Shown here: piece after piece, positions 57,316-64,000 of the stretch
Numbering within the stretch: the first letter of the stretch is position 1
Layout: each line of letters starts with the position of its first letter
Origin: Pleurostoma richardsiae
Taxonomy: Eukaryota > Ascomycota > Sordariomycetes > Calosphaeriales > Pleurostomataceae
NCBI GenBank assembly: GCA_030052745.1
Contig: JANBVO010000002.1
Coordinates: 806,001 to 870,000, forward strand
Direction of reading: 5' to 3'
DNA length: 64,000 bases
Program-made: the position numbers and the translations under genes
The notes under the pieces: model-generated
The model's input: the letters and a program-made list of their open reading frames with translations, nothing else
Told to the model about the DNA's origin: nothing
Database searches by the model: none

Positions 57316-59458
57316 ATGGCGACGTCAGTTACTTACACGTCGCCGCAGATGGCCTCCAATGGCACGGCAGCGCCGCCGGACATGGTTGTCAACCATGGCA
57401 GCGACAGCAGCAGCGAAGCCTTCACGACCGGCGCCAGCAGGGACTCCTATTTCAACCCGGCCAACCCGCCTCGGGCGCTGCGGGAGGCGCTGAGATCTAT
57501 GGGAAGCTCCGGCCGGACGCCGTCGGAGAGTCCCAGCGAGGAGGACTACGATGAGCTGTCCAAAACGCCGCCGGTGATCGTGTTGCGGCGGAAGAGATCC
57601 GAGTCGGCGCCGAGGCCGCGGGGCAGCGGGCTGCGGGAAATGAGCACTGGCCCCGAGACGGGTGGCACGCCGGAGGACCACGACGATGACGAGAAGCTCG
57701 GCCCGAAGCAGAACGGCGAGCAGAAGGCGAAGAAGAAGGTGACGTATGGCGTCGCAGCTAACGACAAGGAGCTGCGGGAGATCCTGCGGGCGGGGATGCA
57801 GCGCGCGAGGCAAGCGGAGGCTGGGCGCGGCGGGAGTAAGGGCAAGTTTAGCGACTTTGTGTTTACGCGCAAGTTCTCGACCTTTGACCGGCAGAACGAG
57901 GCGGCGGCGAACAGCCCCTTCCATGGCTTCTTCACGCTGTTTTGGATCGGGCTGTTCCTGTTCATCGTTAAGATCGGCGCCGAGAACTGGAGGAACACGG
58001 GCAGTGTGCTCGGGACGAACGAGATCATGCGGAGCATGTTCAAGAAGGACGTTATTGTTCTCCTCATCTCTGACGGCGTCATGTGCGGCCTGACGGGCGT
58101 GAGCTGGGTGCTGCAACGGCTCATCTACAAGGGCTATATCGACTGGGACAGGTCCGGCTGGATCCTGCAGAACATATGGCAGACCTTCTTCATCGGCGCG
58201 ACCATCGGATGGACGCAGCTGCGCGACTGGCCGTGGTCGCACACCGTCTTCTTCGTCCTGCACGGCCTGGTCATGCTCATGAAGCAGCACTCGTACGCCT
58301 TCTACAACGGCTACCTGTCCTCGGCGTACAAGATGCGCGCCGACCTGCTCGCCAAGCTGAAGCAGCTTGACAACGTACGCCCCGTGCAGACGCCCTCACG
58401 CACACAGCCGTCCGCCGCGGCCCTCTCGACATCACATCTCGCGTATCCGCCGTCGGCGCACGAGATGAAGGAGCGGCGGCAGTCGATCCACACCGGTGGC
58501 GATCTGGGCAACTCGGACCTAGAGATGATCGCGGCGGCCATCGAGTCGGGCGAGCCGCTCGATGAGGAGCAGGTGCACGTGTTCGAACGCATCATCAAGT
58601 GGGAGGTGGATGCGCTGAGCGACGAGCTCAAGGGCAAGTCGACGCGGCCGGAGGGGGCGTACCCGCGCAACCTGACGTTCAAGAAGCACTACGAGTACAT
58701 CGTGCTGCCGACGCTGGTGTACGAGCTCGAGTACCCGCGGTCGGAGCGCATCAACTGGTTCTACGTGGCGGAGAAGGCGGCGGCGACATTCGGGGTCATC
58801 TTCGTGATGATCATGCTGTCGCAGGCATTCATCTACCCGGTGGTGATGCGCACGGTGGCGATGAAGGAGGCCGGGGTGCCGCTGCCGGAGCGGTTCCGGG
58901 CGTTCCCGTGGATGCTGTCCGACCTCATCTTCCCGTTCATGATGGAGTACTTGCTGGCGTGGTACGTGATCTGGGAGGCTATCCTCAACCTGCTGGCGGA
59001 GCTCACTTTCTTCGCCGACCGGACCTTCTACGACGCGTGGTGGAACAGCGTGTCGTGGGACCAGTTCGCGCGCGACTGGAACCGGCCGGTGCACAACTTC
59101 CTGCTGCGGCACGTGTACCACAGCTCCATCTCCGCTATGAAGGTCAACAAGCACACCGCCACGCTTATCACCTTCTTCCTGTCGGCGTGCGTGCACGAGC
59201 TGGTCATGTATTGCATCTTCAAGAAGCTGAGGGGGTACCTGCTCATGCTACAGATGTTCCAGCTACCGGTGAGTCCTTCGAATAGCCCCAAACTACAGCC
59301 TTTTACGTGTCTCGTATACTGACTGATATTCTGTGTAGCTCGTCAGGCTGAGCAGGACCCGCTGGCTGAAGGGCAGGAAGACGCTGGGCAACGTGATGTT
59401 CTGGTTCGGCATATTCACAGGGCCGAGTATCCTGTGCAGTCTATACCTGATTCTTTAG
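57316..59458 (+). CDS. ARE2: Sterol O-acyltransferase (ACAT/Are2-like, MBOAT)
   Basis: Esterifies ergosterol with fatty acyl-CoA in the ER for storage in lipid droplets. Exons 57316-59268 and 59339-59458, with a 70-nt intron, give 690 residues. Residues 1-170 are disordered and charged. The membrane part starts around FHGFFTLFWIGLFLFIVKIG. The ACAT signature is seen as FYDAWWNSVSWDQFARDWNRPVHNFLLRHVY in part, and the catalytic His of MBOAT enzymes lies in SACVHELVMY. The second exon adds LVRLSRTRWLKG and the final helices. A long loop (about residues 355-425) separates two groups of helices. Are1 and Are2 cannot be told apart here; the symbol marks the family. Confidence 0.92.
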
Positions 59459-60186
59459 ACGCACCTATGCGGTGGAATCTCGCTGTCTCGATTATCTACC
59501 CACCTACTTATATACCCAATGTTGGCATATCTCGAAAGGCTGGAAGACTATATTATGGTCTAGGATGGAACTGGTGGGCTTGCTGGCGTCGCGGCGTTTT
59601 GTGTTTCTTTTAACTCGCATGTGTATATAACGTACTGTACCTTTAGAGACGGGAATACGGGATTCCAGTGTGAAGTGTCCTGATGCGATCTCTTTGGCGC
59701 CGCTGAGAACATTACACCCTTGCAGAGTACCGAGACCTGTAGATTCTCCGTACGGAGCAGATCGAACCGCACCGAAGGCACTATAAGGAGCTCCATTATC
59801 CTAAGGTACATGGATCTCATCGCTTGTCCCGCAGTGAATGCAAGTAGCTTCTGTTAAATTCTGCGGTGACCTCATCCTTCCACGCAAACAGCAGGATGAG
59901 CTAGTCCCTATTTAGACTAGCGTGTATCTTGGTTTGGTAAGCTTGGACCTCTGCTCCGAAACGCCTGCCTCACCTTGCCCTTGCAGCCAAGCAGATTTTG
60001 TCAACCAACGACGGACCGTCGAACTTAATCCACCATACAACAACCATCGTCATCCATCATCTTCATCTCTGGAAGGGATATCACCACTTCTTTCCAGTCG
60101 CATCTTCATCTTCTGGCCTTCGTACTTTTGTCGTTGGCTGCGCTTACATCTCAACTTCCCCACGTCTTCGTCAACTCTCAGCAAAC
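59459..60186. other. Intergenic before the SR protein gene
   Basis: It contains the 3' flank of the acyltransferase gene and the promoter and leader of the SR protein gene. CAT/CATC-rich pyrimidine stretches at 60030-60120 suggest a leader. No gene is seen. Confidence 0.5.
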
Positions 60187-61440
60187 ATGTCCCGAGGCGG
60201 CACTACCCTCTATGTCACTGGCTTCAGCCATGGCACGCGCGCTCGCGACCTCGCCTACGAATTCGAACGGTATGTCCAACCAGCAAGAACCCATCGATGA
60301 CGCGGACCGTCGACCCTCGGCGCGAACTCCGATGCCTCTCGCCCTCCCTGCTTCCTCGTCCCCCCCTCGGTTCCTTATCCTCCCACCTGCGCGCTCGCCG
60401 GAAGAAGAAACCGCTCTTATCTTGCAATCATCTCCTGCCGCTGTCTCCCGCCCGCCCGCCGTGAAAAGCTTCTCTGCCCTCCTCGTCCTCCTTCGATCGA
60501 GCGGTCGGCGACGTCCATCCACGCGTGCTCTTGCACCGGGCAAGTTGCCTGCCAGCAGTGGCAGATACTACAGAAGAGAAGCGGAGAGACGCGCTCAGCG
60601 ATCATCTTGAATATTCCTCTTTTTTGGTTGTAAGATGCTGACTAAAACGACAACAGATACGGCCGACTCGTCCGTTGTGACATTCCTGCTCCTCGTTCGG
60701 CGTCCAGCAGACTGTGAGTGGTTATCTGCCCGGATGTGTCTTGCAACGCCCGCTAACCTGTTCACCCAGCTTTGCGTTCGTCGAGTATGAAGACCGTCGC
60801 GATGCCGATGACGCGTACCATGACATGCACAACAAGCGTATTGGCCGTGATGACATCCTGAAGATCGAGGTAAGATTGCCGAACCTAGGGTCTTCCACGA
60901 GTCTCCCGACTATTTCGAGCCCCGACTTGGAACTCGACTGGATCGTCGTGCTAACCTCTTCCTAGTGGGCTCGTACTCCTCCTTCGGCGTCCTGGCGCTT
61001 TGATTCCGGTCGCGACCGCGACCGCGACCGTGCGCCTCGCCGCTCCTCTCCGCGCCGTGCCCGATCCCCTTCCCCGCGTCGCCGCGATTACTCCCCTCGC
61101 AAGGATGACCGTCGCGATCGTGATCGGGACTATGACCGGGATCGCCGTGATACACGCGATCGCTCTAGATCCCCTGACCCTCGGTATGTCGAGTCGACTA
61201 CCGCAGGCCCGGAAGATGGGCTAACCGACAACAGGGACAGGGACCGCGACCGGGAGCGTAGCGATCGGGACAAGGAGGACCGGGATGACCGCGACCGCAG
61301 GGAGAACGGAACTAACGGTGACGACCGTAAAGGTACGTCTTTCATTCCACGGTGGAATCGTGTTGGCTCTCCGCTAATGCAACGCAGCAGCTATTGACAG
61401 CCCGGCCCCAGCCCACGACGACCTGGATGTGGCAGAGTAG
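60187..61440 (+). CDS. SR-type splicing factor (RRM plus RS domain)
   Basis: A serine/arginine-rich pre-mRNA splicing regulator. Exons 60187-60269, 60657-60713, 60770-60869, 60966-61183, 61235-61332 and 61391-61440 give 201 residues. The RRM (about 7-80) has TTLYVTGFSHGTRARDLAYEF (RNP2 region) and, over a junction, RLFAFVEYEDRRDADDAYHDM (RNP1 region). The rest is Arg/Ser/Asp-rich, with SSPRRARSPSPRRRDYS and many RD dipeptides, and ends DDLDVAE. The first intron is 387 nt, the longest in the window, while the others are 51-96 nt. The last acceptor is a tandem CAGCAG, so an exon starting at 61388 would add one Ala. A start at 60187 opens the family N-terminus MSRGGTTLYV. Confidence 0.88.
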
Positions 61441-63511
61441 GAAGGTCCACCCACATCACTCGCTGAGCCGTCAGACGTCGGCAGCGTTCCATCTCTCGTC
61501 CCCTCGACAAGGGTTCAAAGTCAGGAGACACCTAACGAAGCCCCGACACCGAAACCCAGTTCTCTCTGAGTCTCTGATACGATCAGGTTGTGGACATGGT
61601 ATTACAAGGTTTTCTTTTTCTTTCCTTCTCGTTACTCCTAAGGCACTGATGTGTGGTGGCATCGCTTCTTTGCGCTTGACTGCACACAACTTTTAGATTC
61701 CGATACGGATTGCGGCCGATGCTCGCCTGCGCAGACCGCGCAAAAACACCTGTCCTCGTCGAATCGATCGGAACCGGCAACCGGAACGGCACGCAAAGCC
61801 TCTCTGTTCTTCTGCTTTGGGACATCGGAAAAGTAACTAGATTCTAGTGTAGTAATTAACCTCGAATTCGTAGCCTTCATGGAGCTCGTAAGTGCGCTTT
61901 TTGTGATGTTCAGTCATCTAGCTAGAGTTTCTCAAGCTGTCTTGGATTGCGTGAAGCGCAGGCCGTCACGATACTCTGTCTATACGCAGTCTCCATCTCG
62001 TCTGGAGTGTTCTCCGCCAAGCCTCTTTGGGGGTAATATCTGTCAAGTTCCCAAGAGCTGCAGGCTTAAGTAAGAGATGCATCGGGTGGTAGTCCGGCCA
62101 CGGGCAGAGCATGCGCAGCCAGCACAAGCGGGAGGAGTGAGCAAATAGCTCTACGCCTTCGTATTTCTTTCAGCGAACGGAGTACTCCGTAACATCAAGA
62201 TCTTCTCAACTAGGACATCTCCGGCGGGGACAGACCGCCAGACGAATGGAGAGGGGGTTTAATCTTGTCTTCTAGAGATAGGGCCGTAATGGCCGGCGGC
62301 CGATTGGGCCCGGCTTGACAAGCTCCCGATCTGCTCCGGATGTAGCCGAAAGTTGCAGGAGGATTCGGCTCAGACGAGAGCGAGAAGCCGGGGAGAGTGG
62401 GGAGGGAGGGAAGCTCTTCAGCTCTGAGCTCCGCGACGGTGACGTGACCTCGATCTCTCTGCTCCGGGTCGAGGTGGTATCTATCGCACTTTTGAAACGC
62501 ACGCGGAACTCGACGTTTGTTTACAATGCCCTCTCGATCTCTCTCCTCCCGGTGACAGAGTGCCAGCAGATCTGTGGTTACATCACATGGCACACCTCGT
62601 CCTGTACCCCGTCTCTGCTGATTCGCGCGCCATTGTCGAGGTACCTGGCTTGTGCCGCCGCCACGGGGTACAGCTTTCAGCCATTCACTAGCGGCGGCAA
62701 TCTCAGGCGGGCGGCCAGCCAGCCAGCCTTGACCTCATATTCCCCAGGGTTTTCCAGTTCTCGACGGCGGCTGTGGAGCACAACCGTAACCGACGACAGA
62801 AAAAAAGACGACGACGCCGCCTTTTGCCTTCCCTCAGCTTCTACAAATTGAAATCCTGGTGTGCGCAGCCCTATCGACCTTCGAACACAACTCTTGCGGC
62901 GACTGGCCGGCCGACACGTTTAATTGACGCGTGAGCAGAGAGGGCGCACGCCACAGACACAGCCTTGTTCCTCGTGCTCGTGCTTGTCTGAGACGACAGC
63001 CGCTCACCACGCGGCGATATTCAGCCTGTCCGCAAACGTCCTTCCAGGCTCGAGACCGGAACGAGTCCTCGACTGCCTTCACGATTTGCGACTTTTCGAA
63101 CCCACAGCTAGATCCGACAGTTTTAAGCATAACGCTCCTGCAACACGACAGACAATCTCCACTCTTCTCTTGTGTCGATGCGATAGAAACCGAGCGAGGC
63201 GCCTCCTATGATCACCTCGAACTCACCACCCTGCGACCCCGACTATGTCGATCTGTTTCCGACAACAAAAACATCTCCTTTAAAATCTGGTCACGACCTT
63301 CAGTTATAAGAATCTGCTTCGACCTCTTCGCTGCAGAAATCCCGTGAATTCACCGACCGCCACTCCGCAAGACCTCATATCGCGCATCTTAAATGCACCG
63401 AGCTCTAGACCAACAGCCGCTATTCTACCGTGACGTCGCTGCTCCTCGCCGCCTCTCTTTGCGCGTCACGACCTCCTTCCATCTTCCCACACTCTTTCCC
63501 TTCCGTCCTTC
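61441..63511. other. Intergenic upstream of the carrier gene
   Basis: About 2 kb without a recognised gene. The frame 62315-62851 (+) is open for 178 codons but has no domain and begins without a good ATG context. The last 400 bases are CT-rich leader-like sequence of the carrier gene. Confidence 0.45.
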
Positions 63512-64000
63512 ATGATGTCGGCCGTACGTACACCACCCGGCTCTTCCCTCCCCAGAACCGTCCTTTCAGCTCTGGCATAGGGCGCACAGTATCGCTAACC
63601 TCGGCAACTAGTCACAGCGCGACCTCCCCAGCGCCAAATACCCCGTCCCCACCGACCGGTTCTCCCAGCTACGCGGCTTCCTCAGCCAGCCATTTGTCGC
63701 CGCCTTCTGCGCCGGCGGCGTAGCGGGCGCCGTGTCCCGCACCGTCGTCTCGCCCCTCGAGCGCCTCAAAATCCTCTTCCAGGTCCAGAGCGCCGGGCGC
63801 GAGGAGTACAAGCTGTCAGTAGGCAAGGCGCTCAAGAAGATGTGGCGGGAGGAGGGCTGGCGCGGGTTCATGCGCGGCAACGGGACGAACTGCATCCGCA
63901 TAGTGCCGTACTCGGCCGTTCAGTTCGGCAGCTATAACTTCTACAAAAGGGTGAGTCTTTGGGAGAGGAGAGAGGGAACACGATAGAAAACAGGCCGCGC
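63512..64000 (+). CDS. Mitochondrial carrier (SLC25) protein, 5' part
   Basis: An inner-membrane solute carrier cut by the window edge. I infer a tiny first exon 63512-63523 (MMSA), a 94-nt intron, and a second exon 63618-63950 that ends at GTGAGT; the remainder lies beyond 64000. The visible 115 residues hold the first of three carrier repeats: [20 protein letters not shown] followed by [10 protein letters not shown] (the PxE/DxxK motif) and [20 protein letters not shown] with [10 protein letters not shown]. This resembles the calcium-independent ADP/ATP-Mg, CoA or APS/PAPS carrier group (for example yeast YPR011C). The transported solute cannot be decided from this part. The first exon is inferred from the splice sites and could be wrong. 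Confidence 0.8.

Noticed and set aside
62315-62851. 178-codon plus-strand frame
   Set aside because: No recognisable domain and no good ATG; it probably lies in noncoding upstream sequence.

Overview
This window reads as nuclear DNA of a filamentous ascomycete, most probably a Sordariomycete. Genes are split by short introns (48 to about 190 nt, usually with a CTAAC/CTGAC-like branch site close to the AG), exons are GC-rich, and recognisable genes include Zn2Cys6 regulators, GH6 and GH32 secreted enzymes, a DUF6536 membrane protein and the usual housekeeping set. I assign no species. Coordinates for spliced genes span start to stop codon; exon limits are in each entry.

Layout: AP-3 mu subunit (397-2241, -); a three-domain nucleotidyltransferase/HAD-phosphatase/APH-kinase fusion (2903-5625, -); a 3 kb gap; a nucleotide-sugar transporter fused to an extra membrane segment and a lumenal enzyme-like domain (8642-11089, +); GH32 invertase (11867-13835, -); a DUF4536 mitochondrial protein (14884-15307, +). 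From 16 to 24 kb lies a degenerate stretch: a frameshifted bZIP relic, two intact divergent Cys-rich single-pass membrane proteins (16647-17498, - and 18155-18995, +), two broken Zn2Cys6 regulators and a tail of an S10 carboxypeptidase. Housekeeping genes then return: Rrp4 (24657-25815, +), ALDH (26374-28039, -), mS35 (29301-30585, -), Alg13 (30957-31876, +), Aip1 (32365-34248, -). A second gene-poor stretch (34.2-40.3 kb) holds a DUF6536 protein with an in-frame stop. Then come GH6 cellobiohydrolase (40338-41679, +), RNA polymerase III largest subunit (42117-46637, -), a DDHD phospholipase (47797-51157, +), a RING/ankyrin protein (51365-52165, -), fimbrin (53452-55638, +), sterol O-acyltransferase (57316-59458, +), an SR splicing factor (60187-61440, +) and the 5' part of a mitochondrial carrier (63512 to window edge, +).

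The most unusual content is the divergent pair at 2.9-11.1 kb. One protein carries all motifs of a small-molecule kinase, a capsule-type HAD phosphatase and an NTP-transferase; the other joins an SLC35-type Golgi transporter to what looks like a lumenal transferase. Together they could make, import and use one nucleotide-activated sugar or polyol for a surface glycan. This is inference from domain logic; the substrate is unknown.

I saw no tRNA, rRNA, CRISPR array or intact transposon, but this was a reading by eye and not an exhaustive search.
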